From NCBI GenBank assembly GCA_900313235.1, contig OMQN01000005.1, forward strand, positions 1 to 64,000: 64,000 bases of DNA, in the 5' to 3' direction. The DNA is from an uncultured Prevotellaceae bacterium. Lineage in GTDB: Bacteria > Bacteroidota > Bacteroidia > Bacteroidales > Bacteroidaceae. The position numbers and the translations under genes are program-made. Position 1 is the stretch's first letter. The number at the start of each line of letters is the position of its first letter. The notes below the pieces were generated by a model, which did no database searches, was not told the DNA's origin, and worked only from the letters and a program-made list of their open reading frames with translations. Shown here one piece after another: positions 52,115-60,108 of the stretch.

Positions 52115-52200
52115 CCGCATTTGACGATGTACCCCGCCAATGATGAGGGTGGAAGGCATCTGAAAGATGTATATTATTAACAATTTAATCATCAAAAGAC
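52115..52200 (+). promoter_or_regulatory. rpsO leader with mutually exclusive hairpins
   Basis: CATC (52157-52160) can pair upstream with GATG (52126-52129), next to an ACCC/GGGT stem (52131-52134/52147-52150), or downstream as CATCT with AGATG (52165-52169). S15 leaders regulate their own translation in other phyla, so this is a candidate autoregulatory site. Confidence 0.4.
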
Positions 52201-52470
52201 ATGTATTTAGATCAAGCTAAGAAGGCTGAGATTTTCGGCCAGTATGGCAAGGACGCTAAGGACACCGGTTCTGTAGAGAGCCAGGTTGCTCTGTTCACCT
52301 ATCGTATTCAGCACCTCACCGAGCACTTGAAGAAGAACCACAAGGACTTCGGCACTGCTCGTTCACTGACCAAGATGGTAGGTCGTCGTCGTAAGCTCTT
52401 GAAGTATCTTTACAACAAGGACATCAATCGTTATCGTGAACTCATCAAGGCTCTTGGCCTGCGTAAGTAA
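52201..52470 (+). CDS. rpsO: 30S ribosomal protein S15
   Basis: The 89-residue protein (MYLDQAKKAEIFGQYGKDAK...) has the S15 order of four helices with 'DTGSVESQVALFTYRIQHLT', 'HKDFGTARSLTKMVGRRRKL' and 'YNKDINRYRELIKALGLRK'. It binds 16S rRNA early in assembly of the small subunit. It is a single gene with a strong promoter and a 16-bp terminator. Confidence 0.98.
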   Translation: MYLDQAKKAEIFGQYGKDAKDTGSVESQVALFTYRIQHLTEHLKKNHKDFGTARSLTKMVGRRRKLLKYLYNKDINRYRELIKALGLRK

Positions 52471-52486
52471 TACGACACAACGAGAA

Positions 52487-52527
52487 ACAATAAAGCCCTG
52501 CAGTTGCAGGGCTTTATTGTTTTTTTC
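52487..52527 (+). terminator. Terminator of rpsO
   Basis: ACAATAAAGCCCTGCA (52487-52502) and its exact complement (52505-52520) form a 16-bp stem with a nominal 2-nt loop (in practice the top pairs open), followed by a T-run. Confidence 0.9.
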
Positions 52528-52545
52528 TATTTCTCCTCTTCCTCC

Positions 52546-52983
52546 TTACATCTTACCTCTTCCATCACACATCTTCCTTCTTACCTCCTCCAACGGTTTC
52601 ATTACGAAGTCGCGCTGATGCATCAGTGGATGCGGTATCTTCAGGTCTGGTTCGTCGACCGTCAGGTCGTCATAGAGCAGGATATCGATGTCGATTATCC
52701 TGTCGGCATAACCGACAGAGTCACTCTTGTGCGTACGTCCCATGTCGCGCTCTATCTGCTGCGTCAGTAGCAGCACCTCACGAGGTGTCTTCTCCGTCTT
52801 ACAACAGATGACGGCATTCAGGAACGTATGGTCTGACTCAAAGCCCCACGGTTCTGTCTCGAGGAATGACGACTGACACACCACCTGTCCGACCCTTTCG
52901 CTGATGCGACTGATGGCATCATTCAGATGCTGCACCTTGTCACCAAGATTCGTTCCCAAGCCAAGATACACCTCATGCTGCAT
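52546..52983 (-). CDS. folK: 6-Hydroxymethyl-dihydropterin pyrophosphokinase
   Basis: The 145-residue enzyme has the family landmarks 'VYLGLGTNLGDKVQHL', 'VCQSSFLETEPWGFESDHTF' and 'RIIDIDILLYDD' with 'IPHPLMHQRDFVMKPL'. It activates the pterin for folate synthesis; folB, the preceding step, is in another operon at 19380-19748. The ATG at 52981-52983 gives the normal N-terminus; the frame to 53040 would include a palindromic spacer. It is the last gene after ftsX-uppP-truB-queA. Confidence 0.95.
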   Translation of the reverse strand: MQHEVYLGLGTNLGDKVQHLNDAISRISERVGQVVCQSSFLETEPWGFESDHTFLNAVICCKTEKTPREVLLLTQQIERDMGRTHKSDSVGYADRIIDIDILLYDDLTVDEPDLKIPHPLMHQRDFVMKPLEEVRRKMCDGRGKM

Positions 52984-52989
52984 GTCAGA

Positions 52990-53013
52990 AACCCCTCCCC
53001 CATGGGAGGGGTT
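52990..53013. repeat. GC-rich hairpin just before folK
   Basis: AACCCCTCCC (52990-52999) and GGGAGGGGTT (53004-53013) form a perfect 10-bp stem in the gap between queA and folK. Located 7 nt before the folK ATG, it could mask the start region. Confidence 0.6.
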
Positions 53014-53026
53014 AGGGGCCGGTTTG

Positions 53027-54169
53027 TTAATCATCGACAATCAGCATGGCGTCTCCATAGCAGCCGAACTTATAGCCGTTCTGTACCGCCATGTCGTAAG
53101 CCTTCATCACGAGGTCGTAACCGCCAAAGGCAGCGGTAGCCATCACCATGGTTGACTCAGAATGATAGAAGTTGGTTATCATGGCGTCAGCCAGTCCGAA
53201 GTCATATGGAGGGAAGATGAACTTGTTGGTCCATCCGTTAAACTCCTTCAGCATACCGTCAGTACCCACAGCCGTCTCAGTGGCACGCATGGTGCTGATA
53301 CCTACAGCACAGACGTGATGTCCCTCATTCTTGGCTTTGTTAACGGTCTCGCAAGCTTCCGGTGTCACCACCATCTGCTCAGAACTCATCTTATGCTTGG
53401 TGAGGTCCTCTACCTCGATAGGATCGAAGCAGCCCAGGCCACAGTGTACCGTGACGAACGAGAAGTTGATGCCGCGAATCTCCATACGCTTCATCAGCTC
53501 ACGGCTGAAGTGCAGACCTGAGGCAGGAGCAGTAACAGCACCCTCATGCTTGGCATAGATAGTCTGGAAGTTCTCCATATCATCGGGTGTCGCTTCGCGC
53601 TTGTCGACGATATAGCGGGGCAGCGGTGCCGAACCCAGGGCATACAATTCCCTTTTGAACTCGTCGTGCGGACAGTCATAGAGGAAGCGCAGCGTGCGAC
53701 CACGACTGGTAGTGTTGTCAATTACCTCAGCAACCATAGGACCTTCCTCGTCAAAGAACAGTTTATTACCGATACGGATCTTACGGGCAGGTTCTACCAG
53801 CACATCCCACAGGCGCAGCTCCTCGTTGAGTTCACGCAGCAGGAACACCTCAATCTTCGCGTCAGTCTTCTCCTTGGTACCGAAAAGACGGGCAGGAAAC
53901 ACCTTTGTATCGTTGAACACAAAGACGTCGCCCTCATCGAAGTAGTCGATGATATTCTTGAAGGTCAGGAAGTTTGTGGTATCATTGCCGTCAGCATCCT
54001 TCTCAAACATGTCAACGGTCTGACTCTTACGATGCACCACCATCAGGCGGCACTCGTCACGATGATACACCTTCTCCACGCTACCATCCTCGTTCTCAAA
54101 GACGCGATGGGGAGGCTCCAGGGCTATCTGGTCCTCAGGCAACTTGAATTTGAATTGTGATAACTTCAT
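53027..54169 (-). CDS. queA: tRNA ribosyltransferase-isomerase QueA (queuosine synthesis)
   Basis: The 380-residue enzyme adds the ribosyl part of S-adenosylmethionine to preQ1 in tRNA, forming epoxyqueuosine. Landmarks are 'MKLSQFKFKLPEDQIALEPP', 'VFVFNDTKVFPARLFG', 'SAPLPRYI' and 'EGAVTAPASGLHFS'; 'FVTVHCGLGCFDPIEVED' follows. It is slightly longer than the usual 340-350 residues, with extra sequence near residues 25-65. It lies between truB and folK, all on the same strand. Confidence 0.96.
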   Translation of the reverse strand: MKLSQFKFKLPEDQIALEPPHRVFENEDGSVEKVYHRDECRLMVVHRKSQTVDMFEKDADGNDTTNFLTFKNIIDYFDEGDVFVFNDTKVFPARLFGTKEKTDAKIEVFLLRELNEELRLWDVLVEPARKIRIGNKLFFDEEGPMVAEVIDNTTSRGRTLRFLYDCPHDEFKRELYALGSAPLPRYIVDKREATPDDMENFQTIYAKHEGAVTAPASGLHFSRELMKRMEIRGINFSFVTVHCGLGCFDPIEVEDLTKHKMSSEQMVVTPEACETVNKAKNEGHHVCAVGISTMRATETAVGTDGMLKEFNGWTNKFIFPPYDFGLADAMITNFYHSESTMVMATAAFGGYDLVMKAYDMAVQNGYKFGCYGDAMLIVDD

Positions 54170-54215
54170 GAATATATTTCGTTATTCGTTATTACAAGAT
54201 TATGTTATATCGTTA

Positions 54216-54920
54216 TTACGAGCGTTCTATTTCAATATTTTCCAGCCACTGGGGGAAGTCATCGATGGTAATGCAGTCCTCCATGCGGATGCCGCCCAGG
54301 CGGGTACGGCACAGCGCCGTCAGATAGGCACCGCTCTGCAGCGCCCTGCCGATGTCGCGCGCCAACGAACGGATGTAGGTACCTTTGCCACATACTACGC
54401 GGATGCTCATCTGCATCGTCTCAGCATTGAAGTCGGTGAGTTCTATCTCGTCGATATGCACCGTCTTAGCAGACAATGCCACCTCCTTACCCTTACGCAT
54501 CAGGTCGTAGGCACGGTCGCCACCAATCTTACATGCAGAGTATTCGGGTGGAACCTGCTGGATGTCTCCAACGAAACCGGCAAGTACCTGATCTATCTGT
54601 TCACGGGTGATGTGCGCCGTAGGATAGGTGGCATCCACCTCGTGCTCCATATCGTAGCTGGGTGTCGTGGCCCCCAACTGCAGAGTGGCGGTATACTCCT
54701 TGTCGTGCAACTGCAGGCTCTCTATCTCTTTGGTCTTCTTACCTGTACATAGTATCAGCACCCCTGTGGCCAGTGGGTCGAGTGTACCGGCATGTCCAAT
54801 CTTCACACGCTTGACGCCCACCTTTTTAGACACACGCGTGCGCACGAAAGCCAGCGCACCGAATGACGTCATGCGGTAGGGCTTGTTGATGTAGATATAT
54901 TCGCCTGCTGTGAAGTTCAT
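54216..54920 (-). CDS. truB: tRNA pseudouridine-55 synthase TruB
   Basis: The 234-residue enzyme has 'IYINKPYRMTSFGALAFVRT' at the N-terminus and the catalytic motif VKIGHAGTLDPLATGVLIL (active-site Asp within GTLDPLATG). It makes the conserved pseudouridine at position 55 of tRNA. The ATG overlaps the uppP stop by one base (TAATG), so translation is coupled. The length is at the short end of the family, which often has a C-terminal PUA domain that is not present here. Confidence 0.96.
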   Translation of the reverse strand: MNFTAGEYIYINKPYRMTSFGALAFVRTRVSKKVGVKRVKIGHAGTLDPLATGVLILCTGKKTKEIESLQLHDKEYTATLQLGATTPSYDMEHEVDATYPTAHITREQIDQVLAGFVGDIQQVPPEYSACKIGGDRAYDLMRKGKEVALSAKTVHIDEIELTDFNAETMQMSIRVVCGKGTYIRSLARDIGRALQSGAYLTALCRTRLGGIRMEDCITIDDFPQWLENIEIERS

Positions 54921-55777
54921 TAGTCAACCATTGAGAGTGAATGCCCTGTAAGCAACAATATGATGATGATACTACCTACAACAATACGGTAGATTCCAAA
55001 AAAGCGAAAGCCGTACTTGGTAAGATAGTCCACAAACCACTTCATTGCCAACAGTGCTACCACAAAAGCGATGGCACTGCCCAGAAGCAGCATGGCAATA
55101 TTATGACTGGTAGCCCAGGACGTATCTTCTTTCAGTAGGTCGAGCAAGTCGAGCAGCGTAGCACCAGCCATCGTCGGTACTGCTAAGAAAAACGAGAACT
55201 TGGCAGCACGTCTACGAGTAAGTCCCTGTGTCATACCTCCTACAATGGTAGCCATCGAGCGCGACACACCAGGTATCACGGAAAGACACTGGTAGAGACC
55301 AATCTTAAAAGCGCGGTGCTCATCTACCTTGTTTTCCTCACTTCCCTTATTAAACAACTTATCACAAAAAAGCATGAACACGCCACCAAGCACCAACATG
55401 ACAGCTACCACCTCAACACTGTCGAGCAGCCAGTCAAGCAAACCAGATTTCTTAGCGAGCAGACCTATTACCACTGCAGGCAGCACACCGATGAAGAGTA
55501 TCCAGTAGAAGTAGTACTTGTGTTTCAACTTCTGAAAGAGCGAACTACCCTCAGGAGCTGGTGTTTGGTCGAAGCGGAAGAAGCGATTCCAATAAAGGCA
55601 CACCACCGACAAGATGGCACCGAACTGTATAATGAATGTAAAGGCATGGACAAAGGGGTCTCCCTGAGGCACACCTAACAGATTCTGAGCAATAACCATG
55701 TGCCCTGTTGAGGACACCGGCAAGAATTCTGTCAATCCTTCGATGATTGCTATAATAATTGTCTGAATCCAATCCAT
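54920..55777 (-). CDS. uppP: Undecaprenyl-diphosphatase UppP/BacA
   Basis: The 285-residue membrane protein has the family motifs 'AIIEGLTEFLPVSSTGHMVI' (catalytic Glu and Ser/Thr) and 'IPGVSRSMATIVGGM' (Arg in PGxSRS), with about eight transmembrane segments. It recycles the lipid carrier for cell-wall synthesis. It is coupled to truB and sits 3 nt after the DUF3098 gene, in the operon led by ftsX. Confidence 0.96.
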   Translation of the reverse strand: MDWIQTIIIAIIEGLTEFLPVSSTGHMVIAQNLLGVPQGDPFVHAFTFIIQFGAILSVVCLYWNRFFRFDQTPAPEGSSLFQKLKHKYYFYWILFIGVLPAVVIGLLAKKSGLLDWLLDSVEVVAVMLVLGGVFMLFCDKLFNKGSEENKVDEHRAFKIGLYQCLSVIPGVSRSMATIVGGMTQGLTRRRAAKFSFFLAVPTMAGATLLDLLDLLKEDTSWATSHNIAMLLLGSAIAFVVALLAMKWFVDYLTKYGFRFFGIYRIVVGSIIIILLLTGHSLSMVD

Positions 55778-55780
55778 AGT

Positions 55781-56005
55781 TTACTCTTTCGGACGATACA
55801 CCACCGCACAAATCATTGACACGAAGCCTGCCAGACATACCAGCGGAGCCAGCTTAATGCGGCGAGGACTGAAAATGTCTGGGTTGTAAGCAGTCTCTGT
55901 CGAGCCACTGCCACTCATCAGCAGGAATCCCAACACCACTACCGCCATGCCTACTGCCAGCAGGATGTAGTTCATTTTACTGAATGCGAAATCTTTCTTC
56001 TCCAT
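55781..56005 (-). CDS. DUF3098 small membrane protein
   Basis: The 74-residue protein has the pattern of this Bacteroidota family: MEKKDFAFSKMNYILLAVGM, a transmembrane helix, a loop with 'YNPDIFSPRRIKLAPLVCLA', and a second helix. No function is known. It is regularly found with ftsX and uppP, as here. The ATG at 56003-56005 is used; the frame's upstream TTG is less likely. Confidence 0.88.
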   Translation of the reverse strand: MEKKDFAFSKMNYILLAVGMAVVVLGFLLMSGSGSTETAYNPDIFSPRRIKLAPLVCLAGFVSMICAVVYRPKE

Positions 56006-56030
56006 AACTATCAACTTTCAACTATCAAAT
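56006..56030. repeat. TCAACTTTCAA-type filler between ftsX and DUF3098
   Basis: The gap reads like tandem 'actatcaactttcaactatcaa'. Similar words recur near 19358 and 21293. Confidence 0.45.
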
Positions 56031-56903
56031 CTTATACAACTCCTGTGCCTTCATCTTCAGGAACTTATTGACTGCCAGAAAGGCGCATAGAGCCGTGATG
56101 ACAATGCCAAACAAAAGGACGGCAGCAGCAGTCAGGGCCAACACCTCCCATGTCACGATCTCCACAATACCCGGCTGTGTCAGATAGAGGCCGTAGACGC
56201 CTGCGCCTAACACTGCAATGGCCAGGACAGCAGCAATGACGCCCACCATCACTGCTTGTTTGAGAAACGGTCTGCGGATGAATCCCCACGAGGCTCCCAC
56301 CAGTTTCATGGTGTGTATAACAAAGCGGTTGGCATAGACGCTCAGACGCACCGTATTGCTAATCAGCGAGAACGACACGAAGGTCAGCAGCAGGGCCAAC
56401 ACCAGCAAGACGATGCTCACCCTGCTGAGGTTTACGTTCACCCTGTCCATCAAGTCCTCCATATATGCCAGGTCACTGACGCGCTTGTCTTTCTTCAGTT
56501 CCTTGACAATCCACTTCAGCGAGTCGCGACAGGCATAGTCAGCCTTCAGGCGAACCTCCAACGTGGCGGGGAAGGGGTTGAAGCCCAGAAACTCCGAGGG
56601 GTCACTGCCCAGTTCTTTCACCTGCTCACGTTGTGCCTGTTCCTTACTGATATAGTCGATATCGTGTGAATAGGGACGATGATACAGTTCACGACAAAAC
56701 AGATGGGCATCGTTAACTGACACCGAGTCTTTCAGCATCACAGTCATGGTAAGGTTCTCCTTCATATGTGCCGACAGGTTACGTGCCGACAGCACAAAGA
56801 ACACTACCATGCCCAACAGAACGAGCACCATAGCAGTACTTATGCACAAAGTAACAACCTGCAAACCTCTGCGGCTGCGGGCTTTCTTACGTTTCATACC
56901 CAT
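56025..56903 (-). CDS. ftsX: Cell-division permease-like protein FtsX
   Basis: The 292-residue protein has an N-terminal transmembrane helix (about 17-40), an extracytoplasmic domain (about 45-165) and three transmembrane helices at the C-terminal side, as in FtsX. Features are 'ENLTMTVMLKDSVSVNDAH' and 'NTVRLSVYANRFVIHTMKLV' before the last helices. FtsX with the ATPase FtsE controls cell-wall hydrolases such as amidases; ftsE is not in the window. It heads the run DUF3098, uppP, truB, queA, folK. Confidence 0.92.
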   Translation of the reverse strand: MGMKRKKARSRRGLQVVTLCISTAMVLVLLGMVVFFVLSARNLSAHMKENLTMTVMLKDSVSVNDAHLFCRELYHRPYSHDIDYISKEQAQREQVKELGSDPSEFLGFNPFPATLEVRLKADYACRDSLKWIVKELKKDKRVSDLAYMEDLMDRVNVNLSRVSIVLLVLALLLTFVSFSLISNTVRLSVYANRFVIHTMKLVGASWGFIRRPFLKQAVMVGVIAAVLAIAVLGAGVYGLYLTQPGIVEIVTWEVLALTAAAVLLFGIVITALCAFLAVNKFLKMKAQELYKI

Positions 56904-56934
56904 ATCTTTTTAGACGTAATACACCTAATTTCGT

Positions 56935-56996
56935 GCAAAATTACAAAATAAATATGAAACTACGCTATTGTTTTAAGAATTATTTTGTAATTTTGC
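56935..56996. promoter_or_regulatory. Divergent promoters of ftsX and the radical SAM gene in an inverted repeat
   Basis: A 17-nt sequence, GCAAAATTACAAAATAA (56935-56951), recurs exactly inverted at 56980-56996, with 28 nt between. Each arm contains TAATTTTG, a -7 element facing outwards: 56936-56943 for ftsX and 56988-56995 for the radical SAM gene. Neither has a TTTG at the standard distance. Confidence 0.55.
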
Positions 56997-57003
56997 CATC
57001 ACT

Positions 57004-57786
57004 ATGAGCACAGTAATCTACCCATCGCCCATTTTCGGGCCCATCCACAGCCGCCGTCTCGGCATCTCGCTGGGTATCAACCTACAGCCAGCCGACGGCA
57101 AGGTATGCACCTTTGACTGCATCTACTGCGAGTGTGGTTTCAACAAAGACCGCCGCCCTACCCTTCCCAGGCCATCGCGTCAGCTGGTGGCTCAGAAGTT
57201 AGAGGAGCAACTGCAGAAGATGGTGGCGGAAGGACAGCTGCCTGACGTGCTGACCTTTGCCGGCAATGGCGAGCCCACCGCTCATCCTCACTTTGCAGAA
57301 ATCATCGATGACACCATCCGTCTGCGCAACCAGTATTGTCCTCATGCGAAGGTCTGTGTGCTCAGCAACTCCACCATGATTCACCGTCCAGAGGTGCACG
57401 ATGCCCTGCTGCGTGTTGATGACAACATCCTGAAGCTCGACACGGTAGACCCCACCTATATTAATAAGGTAGACCGCCCCACTGGTTCCTACGACGTCCA
57501 TCAGATTATCGAGCGCATGAAGGCTTTCAACGGCCACATCATCATCCAGACCATGTTTATGAGGGGAGCACTCTCCCCTTCATCGCTCAACGTAGATAAC
57601 ACGGGAGAGGAGTATGTCGGCCCGTGGCTGGAAGTCGTCAAACAAATCAAGCCCCAGCAGGTGATGGTATACACCATCGACCGTGAGACTCCTGCCCAAG
57701 GATTAGAAAAAGCCAGTCGCGAACAGCTTGACGCCATCCGCGACCGTGTTATTGCAGCAGGCATACCTTGTACTGCCAGCTACTGA
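57004..57786 (+). CDS. Radical SAM protein (COG0731-like)
   Basis: The 260-residue protein has the cluster motif CTFDCIYCECG (Cys about 36, 40, 43; CxxxCxxC), 'FGPIHSRRLGISLGIN' before it and 'VLTFAGNGEPTAHPHF' after it. This matches the group sometimes annotated as wyosine base-forming radical SAM proteins, whose true reaction in bacteria is not established. It is a single gene divergent from ftsX, with an mRNA leader of only a few nt, and convergent with the clostripain-like gene. Confidence 0.85.
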   Translation: MSTVIYPSPIFGPIHSRRLGISLGINLQPADGKVCTFDCIYCECGFNKDRRPTLPRPSRQLVAQKLEEQLQKMVAEGQLPDVLTFAGNGEPTAHPHFAEIIDDTIRLRNQYCPHAKVCVLSNSTMIHRPEVHDALLRVDDNILKLDTVDPTYINKVDRPTGSYDVHQIIERMKAFNGHIIIQTMFMRGALSPSSLNVDNTGEEYVGPWLEVVKQIKPQQVMVYTIDRETPAQGLEKASREQLDAIRDRVIAAGIPCTASY

Positions 57787-57818
57787 TTGATTTCAACCTG
57801 CTATCAGTACGAAACGCT

Positions 57819-59300
57819 TTATTCTTGCTGATTTCTCTGGTCAATGATTGCCTTGAGCATCTCCCACGTCATATCCTTGCTTGCCATTTCATCGAATTGG
57901 TTATACATCCACTGGGTGGGGAAATACTTATTGGCGTCCATCCACAGAGCCCAGCCAGTACGGCGATTGAAAGCCGATGGGAAATAGCTCTCTGCCACCG
58001 TAAATGTACCCTTCGTGGGGTAATGAAGGAGATCATGATACGGAAGCATCACTGAGAGATAGAACTCCTTCAGCTTCGACGAAGGTCTGGCGCCATCCCA
58101 TCGCTGAATGACGGATTCATCCATATAGCTTATGGCTGTGTTGGCATAGTCCGACAGTTCCGGATCATTGATGGCTGCTGCTACAGTCTTTATGTACTGC
58201 TTCAAGTCTATCAGATATGTATAGCTGTCATAGTTATATGAATAGGCGCAAGCCGTCATAGCCTGTTTCTTTTGCTCCTCAGAGAGTTTCGGATAAATCT
58301 CCAACAGGCGGTCTACAAAGAGGGTGATATAGTTGTTCACATCTATCAGATCGTCAGAACGGATGATTTTGAAATCCAGATTGTTCGCATCCATATCGGG
58401 CCAGGCCTCTTGGGGGATGCCTTTCCTTTCGTCATAGAGGCGTTTCAGATCCACAAACATATCCTTGGCCGTGTTTTCAAAGTCGTAGTCAGTCGACTTT
58501 TTCAGTTTGTCAACCAAGGAAACCACAGGGTCACCGAAAGACAGCAAGACATGCGAGGAGACAAAGAAGTAGTCGGCATACTGCTGCACCTCGGTGAGTG
58601 TCTCTATATTACCCATCAAACAATTGTGGAACATCAGGCACTGGAAATGCATGTTGCTGGAAGTAGCAAGAGCGTCAGCAAACTGATACATGTTCATGCC
58701 CTTGCCCTCCAAGGTCTCATCGTAGAGAACACCTCTGGTAATCATATTGTCAGGACGGTCGTTGGCAATGTCATAGCCTGCCCCATGCCCCCACAATACA
58801 AGGACATAGTTGTCTGCAGGAGCATCGTTCTTGAGATTTCTAAGGATATCCGACAGACACAGGGAATCATAGAGACGATACTCAGGAGCTTGAATAGCGG
58901 AAGTCTCGTGCAACTGGGTAAGATCCGTCTTGTTGGTCAGTTCAAACAGTACCAGATCGTTGGGCTTACCATACTTGCCGCTGAATTTCTCGCTCTCTTT
59001 TCCGTACTTATACATCACCAGCACACGGACATTGGTACTGTCGTCGAGTATCGGCTTGAGATTTTCCCAAGTGTTCTCGATAACAAGATCCATACGTCCA
59101 CCTGCATTACCATAGATGAGAACGGTATAGCGCGCACGGTCGCGTTTCACATCAGTACCGGGTGTTTGCTCTTTTGGCGCCTTGTCATCATCATCCGAGG
59201 AGCACGAAGTGCACACACCTACACCGCAGAGAACAACGGAGAATACCAATTGTCTCATAGCGGTCATCAACGAATTCATCATTTCCTTCTTCATAGCCAT
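57819..59300 (-). CDS. Clostripain-family (C11) cysteine peptidase, lipoprotein
   Basis: The 493-residue protein has a lipoprotein-type signal ending 'GVGVCTSCSSDDDD' and the C11 catalytic His in VLWGHGAGY (about 171) and Cys in FHNCLMGNIE (about 228). Such proteins are surface- or periplasm-located peptidases, cleaving after Arg or Lys. The C-terminal region has 'SYFPSAFNRRTGWALWMDAN'. It follows the broken lpxA-like gene by 11 nt. The ATG at 59298-59300 is used. Confidence 0.88.
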   Translation of the reverse strand: MAMKKEMMNSLMTAMRQLVFSVVLCGVGVCTSCSSDDDDKAPKEQTPGTDVKRDRARYTVLIYGNAGGRMDLVIENTWENLKPILDDSTNVRVLVMYKYGKESEKFSGKYGKPNDLVLFELTNKTDLTQLHETSAIQAPEYRLYDSLCLSDILRNLKNDAPADNYVLVLWGHGAGYDIANDRPDNMITRGVLYDETLEGKGMNMYQFADALATSSNMHFQCLMFHNCLMGNIETLTEVQQYADYFFVSSHVLLSFGDPVVSLVDKLKKSTDYDFENTAKDMFVDLKRLYDERKGIPQEAWPDMDANNLDFKIIRSDDLIDVNNYITLFVDRLLEIYPKLSEEQKKQAMTACAYSYNYDSYTYLIDLKQYIKTVAAAINDPELSDYANTAISYMDESVIQRWDGARPSSKLKEFYLSVMLPYHDLLHYPTKGTFTVAESYFPSAFNRRTGWALWMDANKYFPTQWMYNQFDEMASKDMTWEMLKAIIDQRNQQE

Positions 59301-59311
59301 CGTATTCCTAA

Positions 59312-60032
59312 TTAATAGACTTTCTTAGAAAGGATGCCTGCCTGTGTGGTCTTCAGGAAGTCGACGATATGGTCAATCTGTGGACCTGAGGGCACCTGTT
59401 CCTCAATCTGCAGGATGGTATCAAAGAGAGAGCTACTGCCATTGAATACCAGACGATAGGCGTTGGCAATGTGCTTGAGCACCTTCTCGTCAACACCGTG
59501 CTGGCGACCAACAGCGAAGTTCACACCACCATATTGTCCTTTCTTGGTAGCAATAATATAAGGTGGGATATCCTCAGAGAAGGTAGTACCAGCCTGAATC
59601 ATGGAACCCTCTCCCACTCGCGTCTTGGCATTCTCGATGACGCTGGAAGAGAAGATGACATAGTCCTCGATGATGCAGTCGCCGGCAATCTTTGTACCGT
59701 AGCCAAAGACGCAGCAGTTGCCCACCTTGGTATCATGCGAGATGTGAGCACCCTCCATCAGCACGTTCTCATTACCAATCACTGTCTGTCCACCAGTATG
59801 GGTGGCACGGTTGATGACGACATTCTCACGGATGACATTGCCGTCGCCGATGATACATTCCGACTTCTCGCCACGGAACTCGAAGTCCGCAGATGCTGAC
59901 AAAGGGGAAGATGATACACCCATCACCTATCTCTACATCGTCTTCGATATAAGCGAAGGGGAATATCTTTACGTTGTCGCCGATTTTGGCCTTTGGACTT
60001 ACCTCGGCTTTTGGACTTATTTCGCTTGCCAT
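59312..60032 (-). pseudogene. lpxA: Acyl-[ACP]-UDP-N-acetylglucosamine O-acyltransferase (LpxA-like), broken by an internal deletion
   Basis: The N-terminal frame (60032 to about 59890) gives MASEISPKAEVSPKAKIGDN and 'DGCIIFPFVSI', normal for the first coils of an LpxA beta helix. The C-terminal frame (from about 59895 to 59312) resumes with 'DFEFRGEKSECIIGDGNVIR' and ends normally ('VPSGPQIDHIVDF'). Compared with the family, about 23 residues (the 'G.RMG..N.V..GAVLGA.PQ' stretch) are missing at the junction and the two parts are one frame apart. The deletion is not a multiple of three (about 68 or 70 nt). As LpxA is normally essential, this may be a second copy, or an assembly fault. Confidence 0.75.
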
Positions 60033-60108
60033 AACTATTTATTTATGCTGTTTGCTATTAGTTGTTGGCTATTGACACTGCTAAATGCCAACAGCCAACA
60101 GTCTGATT
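60033..60108. repeat. Simple-word filler between the efflux gene and the lpxA-like gene
   Basis: The gap contains 'gttggctattgacac' and 'gccaacagccaacag' words that mirror one another. No promoter element is clear. Confidence 0.4.
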
